Shown: positions 19,806 to 29,499, counted from the first letter of the stretch. The stretch is DNA of 64,000 nt from Thermoplasmata archaeon (GCA_021826525.1 JAKAZU010000002.1:66060-130059), one strand, 5' to 3'. Made by a program: numbers and translations. Notes: generated by a model not told the origin, from the sequence alone.

Positions 19806-20003
19806 ATGACGATGATGGTGCCGGTCCGATGCTTCACCTGCGGGGCCGTGATCGGCCAGCACTGGGACGAGTACCGAGAGCGCACGGCACGCGGAGAGGA
19901 CCCGGGCGTGGTGCTCGATCAGTTGGGCCTCACGCGCTACTGCTGCCGGCGCATGCTCCTGACCCACGTGGACCTCTTGGATGAGGTCGGACCCTACGGC
20001 TAA
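19806..20003 (+). CDS. rpoN: RNA polymerase subunit N (Rpb10 homologue)
   Basis: A 65-aa zinc-bundle subunit that bridges the RpoD-RpoL part of archaeal RNA polymerase. The zinc ligands CFTCG and RYCCRRML and the HWDEY/GEDP..VLDQLGL segments are diagnostic. A GGGAG 7-8 nt upstream supports ATG 19806 over the two in-frame ATGs 2 and 3 codons later. It ends the ribosomal operon. The rpoK, rps2 and enolase genes that often follow are absent. Confidence 0.95.
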   Translation: MTMMVPVRCFTCGAVIGQHWDEYRERTARGEDPGVVLDQLGLTRYCCRRMLLTHVDLLDEVGPYG

Positions 20004-20130
20004 GGCTCGCCACGGACCGGCGTTCTCTACCGGGCCGCGCCGCCGTCACCGCGCGTGATCGGTAGCGGGTCCGCTCGCTCGCGAAACGGCGGAGGCGGGG
20101 AGCCCCGGGGGAGCGAAGCTCTCTCGGAGC

Positions 20131-23100
20131 TCAACTCGAGTCGTCACTGTCGTCCTTGCGGCGCGAGCCTCGCTCCAAGCCCGAGCGGCTCGCGGGGCGC
20201 GTGCGCTGGCGTCCGCGCCGGCGGTACCAATACACCGCGAAGACGATCAGCACGATCACGACCGCGGCGATGACGATGTAGATCAGCGCCTGGCTCAAGG
20301 GACTCGGGCTGATCGCGATCGCTAGGACCACCGTTTGCGGCCCGCTATTGTAGTTCGCCGCGTACTCGTTCGAAGCCGATACGTTCGCGTAGAGGTTGTA
20401 GTTGCCGGTGAGGCCCGGGGTCCACGTAATCTCCGCGCGGACGGTCTTGTTGAGCGCGAGGGCGGGATAGAGTCCCTTGTAGGCAACGGTGGTGTTGACC
20501 ACGCCCGGACTCGAGTAGTTGTAGAACAGCACATCGCTCGAGGGAACGACGACCTTCCTCGCGCCCGTGCCGCTCGGGCTCAACAGATACCAGGAGACCG
20601 TGATGTTGTAGCCGACGGCCTTCGAGCCGCCGCCCGTCGTCACGTTGATCCAGTAGGTGTAACCCGTGCCTTCGACGAGGCTGGTCGGGCCGGTGAAATT
20701 CGCGGCGGACATGATCGGCCGCACGGTCGAGTTCACGGCCACGGTGATCGATTGCTTGGAGTAGTTTGTGTTCCCGGCCCGGTCCATCACGGTCAGGTTG
20801 ATCGTGTAGGCGACCGTCTGCGGCGGCAGCCAAACGGCTACGCGACCCGGGTACTTGTAGCTCGGCCCGGTCGCAATCTGCGTGATGTTCGCGTGGTGGT
20901 AGCTCGAGTTGCCCGAGTTGGTGATGTTCCAGACGTACTTCACGATCGATCCATTGTTCGGGTCGCTCGAGTTCGCACCGTTGAGGACGATCTTGGCCGT
21001 GAAGTTGCTCGCCTCGGTCACCGACCCCCCGGGCGGGATGTAGGCGCCGGCGCTGTTCAGCAAGCTGAACGCGCTGATCGGCTTCTGCGTGTCGTTGACC
21101 AAGACAATCAGGGACGTGGTCCCGTAGCCGCCGGTCCCGCTCCACACCGTCAGGTTGACGTAGTAGCGCCAGCCCAGGAAGGAGACGTGCTGACCACCGA
21201 TCGTGGTCCCGTTGAAGTAGAAGCCGTTCCCGAGGAAGCTGACCGAGAAGGGGGTGTCGAACGTCGCCCCCGTGCTGACGGAGTTGTTCTGCGTCCGAGC
21301 GTACTTGTTCGCCGCCAAGCTGAACAAGGCCACGCTCAGAACGCCGGGGATCGAACGATCCGTACTGTTCGCGCGGCTCGCGGTCGCGTTGAACGTGATC
21401 GGGTAGCCGTAGTTGACCTGGAGGTACGTCACGCCGCCGGCCTGCTTGACAAACCTCGATCCCGTTACGTTGTAGCTCAGGACCGCCGCCACGCCGGTCT
21501 TCGGGCCGACCCAAACGTGGAACGCCGTCGTGTTGAGGGCGCCGGACGAGCTGCGGATCGTGAGCGAGGCGTCGTACGGAGCGTTGGTGACGCTCGAGTT
21601 CGTGAGGTAGGCGTAGGTCGTCGTGCTCGAGGTCGAATTGTAGTAGTTGCCGTCCCCGAAGTCCCAGGAGTAGTAGGTTCCGTTCACGCCGGAGGCGTAG
21701 ATCGTGTTCAGCGCGCTGAACGTGTTGTTCACTCCCTGCGCGACCACGACAGTGTAGTTCCCGTGGGTCGAGTTGAGGACGTTGGCACTCGAGAACCCGA
21801 AGTTCGAGCCGGTCACGTTGACGATCGGGGTGGATCCGCCCTCCTTCACGATGGGCAACGTGATCGTGGTGTAGGTCGACGAGCTCGGGTACGTCGTGAT
21901 GCCGACGGTCGTCCACGTCCCGTCCGGTCCGGCTCCCTGGAAGGCAACTCCCTTCGGGGCGACGGTCCCGGCCTTCAGCACGTAGCCGGTCGGTAGGACC
22001 GCGTTGTAGACGTAGCTCCCGTGCGAGTTCGGATTCAGGACGTTGAATTGGAGCGTGTACGCCGGGCTGTTCGCGGTCACGGTCGAACTCAGCGAGAACG
22101 TCTGAGCGTAGCTCAGAGAGATCGAGTTCGTCGAGGTCGGTCCGCAGTCCGTGGACGAGCACGCCGAGCTGGCCGCGAAGGAGTAGGCCGGGGCTCCGTT
22201 GCTGAGGTAGTTCGTGGTGAAGCCGGTGCCGTTGATCGTCGTGCCGGCTTGGATGGCCGGGAAGAAGGCGCCGCTCGAGTTCAAGTACTGGACGACCGCC
22301 GGCCAATCCGCGGAGGAGAACGTCGAGCTGTGGGAGAAGTCCAAACCCAGCTGGGCCCACAGCTGTCCGACCGTCTCGTTCGGCAGATAGGATAGGATGG
22401 TGTTGTTGCCGAGGGTCGCGTTGGTGTAGACCGAGAGGGTACCGTTCCCGATCCCTCGATTGAACGAAGTGAAGTTGAGCGTCGTGACATAGCTGGCCCG
22501 GTTGGACGGGGCCGCCGGGCTCGTCCGGACGTTCTTGACCGTCGCAGAACTCGTCACGGTCGTGGTGTAGTAGGCGGTCGTTGTGTTCGTCGCCTCGAGG
22601 AAGACCTCGATCGTCTGGCCGGTGAGGTTGGAGGTAGTTCCGAACGAGTAGTACCCGCTCGGAGCGAACGATCCCGTGTAGATGTGGCCGTCCGTCGGGT
22701 CGTAGACCGTGACGTTGCCCGGCGTGTTTGGCGCCGCGCCGCTCGAGCCCACGCTGAGCGTTCCGGAAACGATGTAGTTCCCGACGACGACGTTCACGGT
22801 CATCTTCTGGAACTCGGAGATGCTTACCTCCGTGAGGTTGTAGCGGGTGTTCGGGGCGGGAAGGATCGTCTCAAGGACCCAGGCTCCCTGGGGGGCTTGG
22901 AGCGAGTAGAATCCCGCCGAGTTCGTCACATTCGTGACGAGAGGCATGTCGTTCCGGGCCGGATCCAAGAGCTCGACCGTGGCGCCCCGTTGTACGGCGG
23001 GGGTGCCCCCGGTCGGGGCGTAGGTGACCGTGCCGTTGATGGTTGCGTCGTACTGGAGTACGTTCACGTTGCGGACGATAACGAAGCCCGTCAGCCCTCC

Positions 23101-23514
23101 GCTCGTCAGGTTGGAGCTCGACTGGTACAGGTACGCCGGCGACGAACTCGCGGGAAGTACGGCGACGGGATACGGGATCGTTCCCGTAGAGGTCTGAAGG
23201 CCGGTGAGGTTCGTCTGGACCGGGATGCGGACCCCCCAGGTACCGGGCGCGAGGTTCGGGGCGTTGGTTCCGCTCGCGAAGAGGAAACCGCCGCCCGGCG
23301 AGGTCGTGGTGGTGTACACCTGCCCGGTGGCCGACGACACGAGGTCGACGGTGACGCCGCCCGGCACCGGGGCTCCGGTGCCCTGGTAGGCGTACCCGTA
23401 GAGGGTGTACGTCGAGCTCGAGGCACTGACCATCGGCAGCACGCTGGCTGCGACGACGAGCAGCACGACCGACCACAGGGCGACCTTCAGCACGCCAGTA
23501 CGCAACAACTTCAC
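20131..23514 (-). CDS. Large membrane-anchored surface protein with PKD-like domains
   Basis: The 1127-residue protein starts with a signal peptide (basic MKLLRTG, then a hydrophobic run to about residue 30) and ends with one transmembrane helix (about 1080-1105) plus a short basic/acidic tail. The extracellular part is rich in Ser, Thr, Asn, Tyr and Gly with dozens of N-x-S/T sequons, as in glycosylated archaeal surface proteins. A carboxypeptidase-regulatory-like beta domain is near the N-terminus (GVTVDLVSSATGQVYTTTT), and a PKD domain is marked by YYSWDFGDGNYYN. The start codon is GTG with AAGGAG only 2 nt upstream. A TTG two codons later would have better spacing. A TATA-like GCTATAAG lies 58-65 nt upstream. 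Its function, adhesion or envelope, is not known. Confidence 0.85.
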   Translation of the reverse strand: MKLLRTGVLKVALWSVVLLVVAASVLPMVSASSSTYTLYGYAYQGTGAPVPGGVTVDLVSSATGQVYTTTTSPGGGFLFASGTNAPNLAPGTWGVRIPVQTNLTGLQTSTGTIPYPVAVLPASSSPAYLYQSSSNLTSGGLTGFVIVRNVNVLQYDATINGTVTYAPTGGTPAVQRGATVELLDPARNDMPLVTNVTNSAGFYSLQAPQGAWVLETILPAPNTRYNLTEVSISEFQKMTVNVVVGNYIVSGTLSVGSSGAAPNTPGNVTVYDPTDGHIYTGSFAPSGYYSFGTTSNLTGQTIEVFLEATNTTTAYYTTTVTSSATVKNVRTSPAAPSNRASYVTTLNFTSFNRGIGNGTLSVYTNATLGNNTILSYLPNETVGQLWAQLGLDFSHSSTFSSADWPAVVQYLNSSGAFFPAIQAGTTINGTGFTTNYLSNGAPAYSFAASSACSSTDCGPTSTNSISLSYAQTFSLSSTVTANSPAYTLQFNVLNPNSHGSYVYNAVLPTGYVLKAGTVAPKGVAFQGAGPDGTWTTVGITTYPSSSTYTTITLPIVKEGGSTPIVNVTGSNFGFSSANVLNSTHGNYTVVVAQGVNNTFSALNTIYASGVNGTYYSWDFGDGNYYNSTSSTTTYAYLTNSSVTNAPYDASLTIRSSSGALNTTAFHVWVGPKTGVAAVLSYNVTGSRFVKQAGGVTYLQVNYGYPITFNATASRANSTDRSIPGVLSVALFSLAANKYARTQNNSVSTGATFDTPFSVSFLGNGFYFNGTTIGGQHVSFLGWRYYVNLTVWSGTGGYGTTSLIVLVNDTQKPISAFSLLNSAGAYIPPGGSVTEASNFTAKIVLNGANSSDPNNGSIVKYVWNITNSGNSSYHHANITQIATGPSYKYPGRVAVWLPPQTVAYTINLTVMDRAGNTNYSKQSITVAVNSTVRPIMSAANFTGPTSLVEGTGYTYWINVTTGGGSKAVGYNITVSWYLLSPSGTGARKVVVPSSDVLFYNYSSPGVVNTTVAYKGLYPALALNKTVRAEITWTPGLTGNYNLYANVSASNEYAANYNSGPQTVVLAIAISPSPLSQALIYIVIAAVVIVLIVFAVYWYRRRGRQRTRPASRSGLERGSRRKDDSDDSS

Positions 23515-23611
23515 GTCTCCTTCGCGAAATCCCTCGATAGGGGAACTCGGCGCGCGAACCTTGGCCTCCTACTTATAGCTTGCTCGAGAAAAGACGCGAT
23601 CCGGCGGACCT

Positions 23612-23631
23612 GGGCGCCCATCGACGCGCCC
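23612..23631 (-). repeat. G+C-rich stem-loop after cdc48
   Basis: GGGCGC (23612-23617) pairs with GCGCCC (23626-23631) across an 8-nt loop, 2 nt beyond the cdc48 stop codon. It is one of the recurrent 3'-end stem-loops. Confidence 0.4.
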
Positions 23632-23633
23632 CG

Positions 23634-25859
23634 CTAACGATAGATCGCCGTCATCGGCTCCTCGCGTCGCCGTCCGGGGCGTTCGCGGAGCCCGTGTTTC
23701 TGGAACTCCTCGTAGAACTTCAGGGAGTCGGCATCGGTACTCGAGTGGACCGTGCGCATCGCCAGCTCGAAGTGCGCCATCGTAACCTTCGTCGCCTTCG
23801 GGTTCTCCCGGATGGCGTTGAGGCCCGCTTCCCGGCATAGGGCGGCCAAGTCACTGCCGACCAGCCCATCGGTCCGGGCGGCGATCTGGTCGAGATTCAC
23901 GTCCTCCGTCAGCGGCATCAGGCGCGTGTGCACCTTCAGGACCTCGAGTCGGCCCGCGGCGTTGGGAGGCTCGACGTAGAGCCAGTGGTCGAAGCGGCCC
24001 GTGCGCAGCAGCGCTTCGTCCAGAATGTCCGGCCGGTTCGTCGCCGCGATCACGAGCACGCGGTCGAGGGATTCGAGCCCGTCGATGCTCGTGAGCAGCT
24101 GATTGACGATCCGTTCGGTGACGCCGCTCGAGTTCTGAAGCCCTCGCCGCGGCGCGATCGCGTCGATCTCATCGATGAAGACGATGGACGGGGAGGCCTG
24201 GCGAGCCTTCTTGAAGATCATCCGGATGGCCTTCTCGCTCTCCCCGACCCACTTGCTCATGACCTCGGGGCCCTTGACGCTGATGAAGTTCGCTTGGCTC
24301 TCCGTCGCTACGGCCTTCGCCAGCAAGGTCTTCCCCACCCCCGGCGGGCCGTAGAGCAGAATCCCGCGCGGAGGATCGATCCCCATCTGGCGATAGACCT
24401 CGGGGTTGCGGAACGGAAGCTCGACCGACTCCACTAAGGTCGCGCGCACGCTCTCCAAGCCCCCCACCTCCTCCCAGCGGGTCGTGGGGACTTCGACGGC
24501 GACGTCGCGCAAGCTCGAGGGCTCGATCTGCTTGAGCGCCTCCTTGAAGTCGCGCTCGGTGACCTTCATCCGCTCGAGCAGGGTCAACGGGATCGGTTTG
24601 TCGAAGTCGATCTCGGGCAGGTAGCGTCGCAGCGCCCGCATCGCAGCCTCTCGCGCGAGCGCCGCAAGGTCCGCGCCGACGAACCCATGCGAGAGGGCGG
24701 CGAGCTCGCGGAGGACCCTCTCCCGTTCGCGCTCGCTCCCTTCGATCGGCATCCCACGCGTGTGGATCTGAAGGATCTCGAGGCGACCGGCGACCGTCGG
24801 GACCCCGATCTCGATCTCCCGGTCGAAACGGCCGGGTCGGCGCAGCGCGGGGTCGATCGCCTCCTCACGGTTCGTCGCCGCGATGACGATGACATTCCCC
24901 CGGCCCGACAGGCCGTCCATCAGGGTCAAAAGCTGGGCGACCACCCGGCGCTCGACCTCGCCGACCACCTCGTCGCGACGGGGAGCAATCGAGTCCAACT
25001 CGTCGATGAAGATGACGCTCGGCGCGTCCTTCTCCGCCTCCTCGAACTTCTCACGAAGCTCCTTTTCGCTCTCCCCGTAGTACTTCGAGATGATCTCCGG
25101 TCCCTGGATCCCTATGAAGTGCGCACCGGCTTCGTTGGCCACGGCCTTCGCGATGAGGGTTTTCCCCGTTCCGGGCGGGCCGTAGAGCAATACGCCCTTC
25201 GGCGGCGAGATCGCAAGCCGGTCGAAAAGCTCCGGGTGCTTGAGCGGCAGCTCGATCATCTCCCGAACCCGCCCCAGTTTCTCCCGGAGGCCTCCGATAT
25301 CCTCGTAGGACACGCGCGGCGCGGCGATCTCGGCCTCGCTGACGGTCTCCTCCTTGATCGTGATGAGGGTCGTCGGGGAGACCTGGACGATCCCCTTCGG
25401 CTGGGTGGTGACGACCATGAAGGGTAGCGATCCCCCCATCAGGAACACGCCCGGTATCACGAAGACGTCCCCGCGCACGAACGGCCGGCGAGCGAGGGCC
25501 TTCTGCACGAAGCTTTCCAGCCCCGGGCCCAAGTCCATACGAGCCGAGCCCGCGTAGATGGGGGCGATCGTGATCGATTCGGCGCTCGGACAGTCGATTC
25601 GCTGCACCTGGATCCGGTCGCCGATGCTAACCCCGGCGTTCCGCCGGAGGATCGCCTCGAGCCGAATGAGTCCCTTGCCCTCGTCCTCGGGAATCGCCTT
25701 CGCGACGATCGCCGGGGTGACCTTGCGGCCCCGGACCTCGACGATGTCTCCCGCCCCGACCTTGAGGCGCTGTCGCGTCCGTTCGTCGATCCGCGCGGTG
25801 CCGAGACCTACGTCCTGTTGAGCGACCTCGGCAACCTTGAGATGCAGGGCTTCGGCCAT
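23634..25859 (-). CDS. Cdc48/VCP-type AAA ATPase (VAT)
   Basis: A hexameric double-AAA unfoldase that extracts and unfolds proteins, in archaea working with the 20S proteasome. The 741-aa protein has a double-psi-barrel N domain (residues 1-180), D1 with GPPGTGKT and FIDELDSIAPRR, D2 with GPPGVGKT and FIDEIDAIAPRR, and a short tail ending Ile-Tyr-Arg. That ending is a full HbYX proteasome-docking motif. ATG 25859 is chosen over the longer frame because family homology (MAEALHLKVAEV) begins there and a TATA box stands about 30 nt upstream. Confidence 0.96.
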   Translation of the reverse strand: MAEALHLKVAEVAQQDVGLGTARIDERTRQRLKVGAGDIVEVRGRKVTPAIVAKAIPEDEGKGLIRLEAILRRNAGVSIGDRIQVQRIDCPSAESITIAPIYAGSARMDLGPGLESFVQKALARRPFVRGDVFVIPGVFLMGGSLPFMVVTTQPKGIVQVSPTTLITIKEETVSEAEIAAPRVSYEDIGGLREKLGRVREMIELPLKHPELFDRLAISPPKGVLLYGPPGTGKTLIAKAVANEAGAHFIGIQGPEIISKYYGESEKELREKFEEAEKDAPSVIFIDELDSIAPRRDEVVGEVERRVVAQLLTLMDGLSGRGNVIVIAATNREEAIDPALRRPGRFDREIEIGVPTVAGRLEILQIHTRGMPIEGSERERERVLRELAALSHGFVGADLAALAREAAMRALRRYLPEIDFDKPIPLTLLERMKVTERDFKEALKQIEPSSLRDVAVEVPTTRWEEVGGLESVRATLVESVELPFRNPEVYRQMGIDPPRGILLYGPPGVGKTLLAKAVATESQANFISVKGPEVMSKWVGESEKAIRMIFKKARQASPSIVFIDEIDAIAPRRGLQNSSGVTERIVNQLLTSIDGLESLDRVLVIAATNRPDILDEALLRTGRFDHWLYVEPPNAAGRLEVLKVHTRLMPLTEDVNLDQIAARTDGLVGSDLAALCREAGLNAIRENPKATKVTMAHFELAMRTVHSSTDADSLKFYEEFQKHGLRERPGRRREEPMTAIYR

Positions 25860-25883
25860 CGCCCTTGATGAACGGGAGGGTTG

Positions 25884-25893
25884 CAATATATAG
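25884..25893 (-). promoter_or_regulatory. TATA box for cdc48
   Basis: CAATATATAG, read CTATATATTG on the coding strand, is centred about 30 nt before the cdc48 ATG at 25859. It is the strongest TATA match in the window. Confidence 0.65.
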
Positions 25894-25962
25894 AGTATCT
25901 CCGCGCAAGGAAGATAGGGGCGTGGAGGTTAGGGAGATATCGCGCCGGCCACTACGCCCACC

Positions 25963-26865
25963 GTGGAGCCCCTCGATGCTCTCCGACGGCTCTGCCGCCT
26001 GCTCGAGGCCGCGGACTACCAGGTCTCCGAGCTCCCGGAGGGGTGGGTGGCGATCCGCCCTTCGAAGCACCGAGCGATCGTGCTGCTCCGAGAACTCAGA
26101 TCCCCGAGGGACGTCGAGCCAGCGTTCCCCTCCGATGCCCTCCACCGCGCGATCGTATATCCGGACGAGCCGGGGGACGTGGCCCGGTCGCTCGCCGCCG
26201 ATCGTGGTATCGAAGTGTTCACGCCCTCCACGATCGCGTTTGCGCTGGGTGAGATCCTTCTCGGAGGACCCGAGGAGCGGCCCGGCGGACCTTCCGGCGA
26301 CGATTCCCTCGAGCTGCCGCCGGCGGCGGTTCCCCCCGAGGACCAGGCGGTCCGGCCCCGCCTGGCCCGCGAGGAAGCGGAACGGATCGTGGGGGAACCG
26401 GGGCTGCGGCCGGTCCTGCGCTGGGTCCCCTACTTCGTCGCTTCGTACCGGGTCCGCGCGCCGTCTCCGCACGGGGGCGAGCGACGGACGAGCGAGCATC
26501 TCGTCGCGGTGAACGCGCTGCGCCACCGCGCCGAGAGCTGGGCCGCGAGCGACTACGAGCTCGTCCGCCGGTCCGAGGGGTCGGTTCCGGAGCCCGAGAT
26601 CGGGCCGGACGAAGCCCGGGCCATCGCGACCGAGTGGATCTGCCGGCATCACACCGTGCGCGTCGATCACACCGAGCAGCATGGAGGCACCGTCGTGGTC
26701 GAGACCCGGCGGGTGCCTCCGCAACCCGAGGATGTACGGGTCGGCCCGCTCGGACGCGTCTACGTGCCGTTCTGGTACTTCGAGGGTCCCGCCGGGCGCG
26801 TCGTTCTCAACGCGGTCACCGGCCAACGTTATCCCGACGACGAGGAGCGCGAACCCTCGCGGTAG
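25963..26865 (+). CDS. Conserved-looking protein of unknown function
   Basis: A 300-residue soluble protein I do not recognise. The N-terminal 90 residues alternate strand and helix (YQVSELPEGWVAIRPSKHRAIVLLRE ... GIEVFTPSTIAFALGEILL), a layout that recalls nuclease-like folds, but I see no convincing PD-(D/E)XK motif. A Pro-rich linker (about residues 105-125) leads to an alpha/beta C-terminal part with RWVPYFVASYRV and VPFWYFEGPAGRVVLNAVTG. It is divergent from cdc48. A weak GATATC box lies 27 nt before the GTG start. It ends 8 bp from the end of the converging ABC permease gene. Confidence 0.7.
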   Translation: MEPLDALRRLCRLLEAADYQVSELPEGWVAIRPSKHRAIVLLRELRSPRDVEPAFPSDALHRAIVYPDEPGDVARSLAADRGIEVFTPSTIAFALGEILLGGPEERPGGPSGDDSLELPPAAVPPEDQAVRPRLAREEAERIVGEPGLRPVLRWVPYFVASYRVRAPSPHGGERRTSEHLVAVNALRHRAESWAASDYELVRRSEGSVPEPEIGPDEARAIATEWICRHHTVRVDHTEQHGGTVVVETRRVPPQPEDVRVGPLGRVYVPFWYFEGPAGRVVLNAVTGQRYPDDEEREPSR

Positions 26866-26872
26866 CGACGGG

Positions 26873-27688
26873 CTACGGTGTGCGGAGGGCCCGACGGGCC
26901 AGGACGAGGGCGATGACGATGAACAGGGCCGCCCAACCGAGGAGTCCCGCGAGGTAGATCTCGGGAGGGTAGCTGTAGAATCGCGCGGAGCTGAACAGGT
27001 TCTCCCTCAGGACGTTCACGCACATCGATACCGGGTTGTACGCCGCGATGTTCCGCAACCATCCGGGCTCGGTCGTGGGAGGGTACAGGGCGTTCGAGAG
27101 GAAGAGGATCGGCAGGTTGAGAAGGTTCACGATTCCGAAGTAGGACTGCGGGCTCTCGAACGCAAAGCCAAACGCGAGGAACAGCGCGTTGAACATCAAC
27201 GAGAGCACGAGTACCGCGGTGAAGACCTCCAGGGCGCCTACGACGCCGGGAGACCCCGAAATCGTGAGACCCACAAACCCCGACACGTGGGCGAGCAGGA
27301 CCGCCAGGCCCAGGACGAGGAACGTCGGGATGAGCCCCATCAACGAGCGGAAGAGGAGCGGCGAAAGGAAGATCGACGAGCGCGGCGCCGGCGTCGCGAC
27401 CTGGCGCTTGATGATCCCGAGACCCTTGTCGAAGATGACGTTCGCGCCGGAGAACAGCGACATCGTCAGCGCGACGAACCCGACCATCCCGACCGAGAAG
27501 AACGAGAAGTAGTTCGGGGCCCCCAAGCAGGCGCCCGGTTGCAGACAGAGCTCGTTGATCGAGCCGAACCCCTGCCCGAAGAGTACGAGATACAGGATCG
27601 GCACCAGCAGGCTCGACATGATCCATACGGGCGTCCGCACGTATCGAAGGAACTCGCGTCGCAGCAGTGCCCCCAGCTCGCGCAGCAT
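26873..27688 (-). CDS. ABC-2 type transporter permease
   Basis: A 271-residue membrane protein with about six hydrophobic helices, the typical ABC-2 arrangement. A cytoplasmic N-terminus (LRELGALLRREFLRYVRTP) is followed by transmembrane segments at about 21-40, 64-85, 105-135, 145-165, 178-200 and 240-262, with an amphipathic region before the last. The family exports drugs, lipids, polysaccharides or peptides. The start immediately follows the stop of the partner ATPase. The substrate cannot be inferred. Confidence 0.9.
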   Translation of the reverse strand: MLRELGALLRREFLRYVRTPVWIMSSLLVPILYLVLFGQGFGSINELCLQPGACLGAPNYFSFFSVGMVGFVALTMSLFSGANVIFDKGLGIIKRQVATPAPRSSIFLSPLLFRSLMGLIPTFLVLGLAVLLAHVSGFVGLTISGSPGVVGALEVFTAVLVLSLMFNALFLAFGFAFESPQSYFGIVNLLNLPILFLSNALYPPTTEPGWLRNIAAYNPVSMCVNVLRENLFSSARFYSYPPEIYLAGLLGWAALFIVIALVLARRALRTP

Positions 27689-28698
27689 CAGGGCCTCCCC
27701 GAGCGATGCATCGTGTTCATCCGTTCCGAGAGGAATCCGGCCGTGTCGGAATCCTCCTCACCACGGTACGCACGACCGGTGAGCTCGAGGAAGACCTCGT
27801 CCAGGCTCGGCTTGCGGATCTCCACACTCGCGAGCTCGATGCCGGCGCGGTCGCACGTCGTGACGATCGACGGGACCAGCGGCTCCCCGCGGGGACACTT
27901 GACTCGGAAGAATCCTTCCGCGCGCGTGACGCCCTGCACTCCGGGGATCTTCTGAAGGAGCGCGGTGAGATCCTCCCCCTTCGTCGGCTTGACGACGACG
28001 GAGTCCCCGCCGGTCTTCTCCTTCAATTCCGCGGGCGTGCCCGCTCCCACTATCTTGCCGTGGTCGACGATCGCGATCCGATCGCACAACTGGTCGGCTT
28101 CCTCTAAGTAATGGGTGCTCAACAGGAGCGTCAGTCCGGTGTCGCGCCGCAGGTCCCGGAGGTACTTCCAGAACCCGGCCCGACCCTGGGGGTCGAGACC
28201 CAGGGTCGGCTCGTCCAAAAAGAGGATGCGCGGCTGGTGCACGATCCCGACCGCGAGCTCGAGGCGACGGCGCATCCCGCCGGAGTATCCCTTGACCGCC
28301 CGGTCCGCATAGGGGGCGAGGTCCATCTGATGGAGGAGTTCGCGGATACGATTCTTGGACTCGGAACGGCTCATTCCTTGAAGACCCGCCTCGACCTCGA
28401 GATTCTCGCGGCCGGTGAGCTCGCCGTCCGCGGTCGAGATCTGGAATGCGAGCCCGATGCGCCGGCGGACCTCTTCGGGCTGCTGGGTGACATCGAGCCC
28501 ATCTACAAGAGCGCGGCCGCTCGTCACGCTGACCAGGGTGGTGAGGATCGAGATCGTGGTGGTCTTGCCGGCGCCGTTAGGGCCGAGGAGGCCGAACGCC
28601 TCGCCGGGCCGGACGTCGAAGGAGATGCCATCGAGCGCCTTCACGGCGCCACCGTAGACCTTGACGAGGTCCCGCGTTTCGATCGCGAGATCACTCAT
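27688..28698 (-). CDS. ABC transporter ATP-binding protein
   Basis: The 336-aa ATPase partner of the permease. Walker A LLGPNGAGKTTT, Q-loop AFQ, signature YSGGMRRRLELA, Walker B LFLDEPTLGLD and the H-loop STHY are intact. About 90 C-terminal residues form the extra domain common in ABC-2 (CcmA/DrrA-like) exporters. The open frame extends 32 codons upstream without homology. ATG 28698 is preferred, with GAGGA 7-8 nt before it. A CTTTTATGG box at 28774-28782 would leave a leader of about 50 nt. Confidence 0.93.
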   Translation of the reverse strand: MSDLAIETRDLVKVYGGAVKALDGISFDVRPGEAFGLLGPNGAGKTTTISILTTLVSVTSGRALVDGLDVTQQPEEVRRRIGLAFQISTADGELTGRENLEVEAGLQGMSRSESKNRIRELLHQMDLAPYADRAVKGYSGGMRRRLELAVGIVHQPRILFLDEPTLGLDPQGRAGFWKYLRDLRRDTGLTLLLSTHYLEEADQLCDRIAIVDHGKIVGAGTPAELKEKTGGDSVVVKPTKGEDLTALLQKIPGVQGVTRAEGFFRVKCPRGEPLVPSIVTTCDRAGIELASVEIRKPSLDEVFLELTGRAYRGEEDSDTAGFLSERMNTMHRSGRP

Positions 28699-28884
28699 CA
28701 CGGATCCTCGGGGTACCGCGGGCACAAACGGACGACGGTCGGCTCGGCATGCTGCCCCGGCCGAGTCGGTCGGCCATAAAAGGGAGAGGCGCACGCGGAA
28801 GGCTCCTTCCGAGCGCTCCCTTCACGTTCGGACCGAGGGTGGGCTCCGGCACGAGTGAAATAGCCTGCCTCCCTCGCGCAGGCC

Positions 28885-29499
28885 GTGTTGTTGGAACAGC
28901 GGCACATCGGTCCCTACCAGAACTTCAGCTATCTGGCGGCGGACCGGGAAGGCGGCGAGGGGATCGTGATCGATCCCTCGTTCGAACCCGTCGACCTCCT
29001 CGACGCGATCGACCGGCACCGGGTACAGGTCCGGTTCATCTTGAACACCCACCGACACCCGGACCACATCGCGGGAAACCGTGCGGTAAGGGAACACACG
29101 GGGGCGAAGATCGTGGCGCATCGCGTCGCGCCGATCGGACAGGACATCTCCGTCGAGGACGGCAGCACCCTCGACGCCGGCCCGATGCACGTGGAAGTGA
29201 TCGGCGCGCCGGGCCACACCCCGGACTCGGTGTTCTACCGCTTTGGCCCGTACGTCGCCACCGGCGACACGCTGTTCGTCGGGGAGTGCGGGCGCACCGA
29301 CCTTCCGGGCGGCGACCCCGTCCAGATGTACGATACCCTGATCCGCAGGGTGCGGGCGATGGACGACGATCTCATCGTCCTGCCCGGCCACGATTACGGG
29401 CCGACGCCCACCTCCACGATCGGCGAGGAGAAGCGCACCAACTACACTCTCAAGGTGCGAACGCTCGAGGAGTTTCTCGAATTCATGGCCCGGGAGTAA
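28885..29499 (+). CDS. Metallo-beta-lactamase-fold hydrolase (glyoxalase II-like)
   Basis: A 204-residue MBL-fold protein with the di-metal motif THRHPDHIAG (HxHxDH, about residues 54-59), a further His in GAPGHTPDSV, the bridging Asp in ATGDTLFVGECGRTDLPGGD, and PGHDYG. This set resembles hydroxyacylglutathione hydrolases and persulfide dioxygenases. The R-D-L-P-G segment favours the ETHE1/glyoxalase II side. The substrate is uncertain. It starts at GTG, with TGAAATAG about 26 nt upstream as a possible TATA box. Confidence 0.85.
   Translation: MLLEQRHIGPYQNFSYLAADREGGEGIVIDPSFEPVDLLDAIDRHRVQVRFILNTHRHPDHIAGNRAVREHTGAKIVAHRVAPIGQDISVEDGSTLDAGPMHVEVIGAPGHTPDSVFYRFGPYVATGDTLFVGECGRTDLPGGDPVQMYDTLIRRVRAMDDDLIVLPGHDYGPTPTSTIGEEKRTNYTLKVRTLEEFLEFMARE

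Noticed and set aside
20335..21996. 553-codon frame opposite the large surface protein
   Set aside because: It is the antisense shadow of that gene, all Arg/Val/Asp/Gly, while the minus-strand product has a signal peptide, domains and a membrane anchor.
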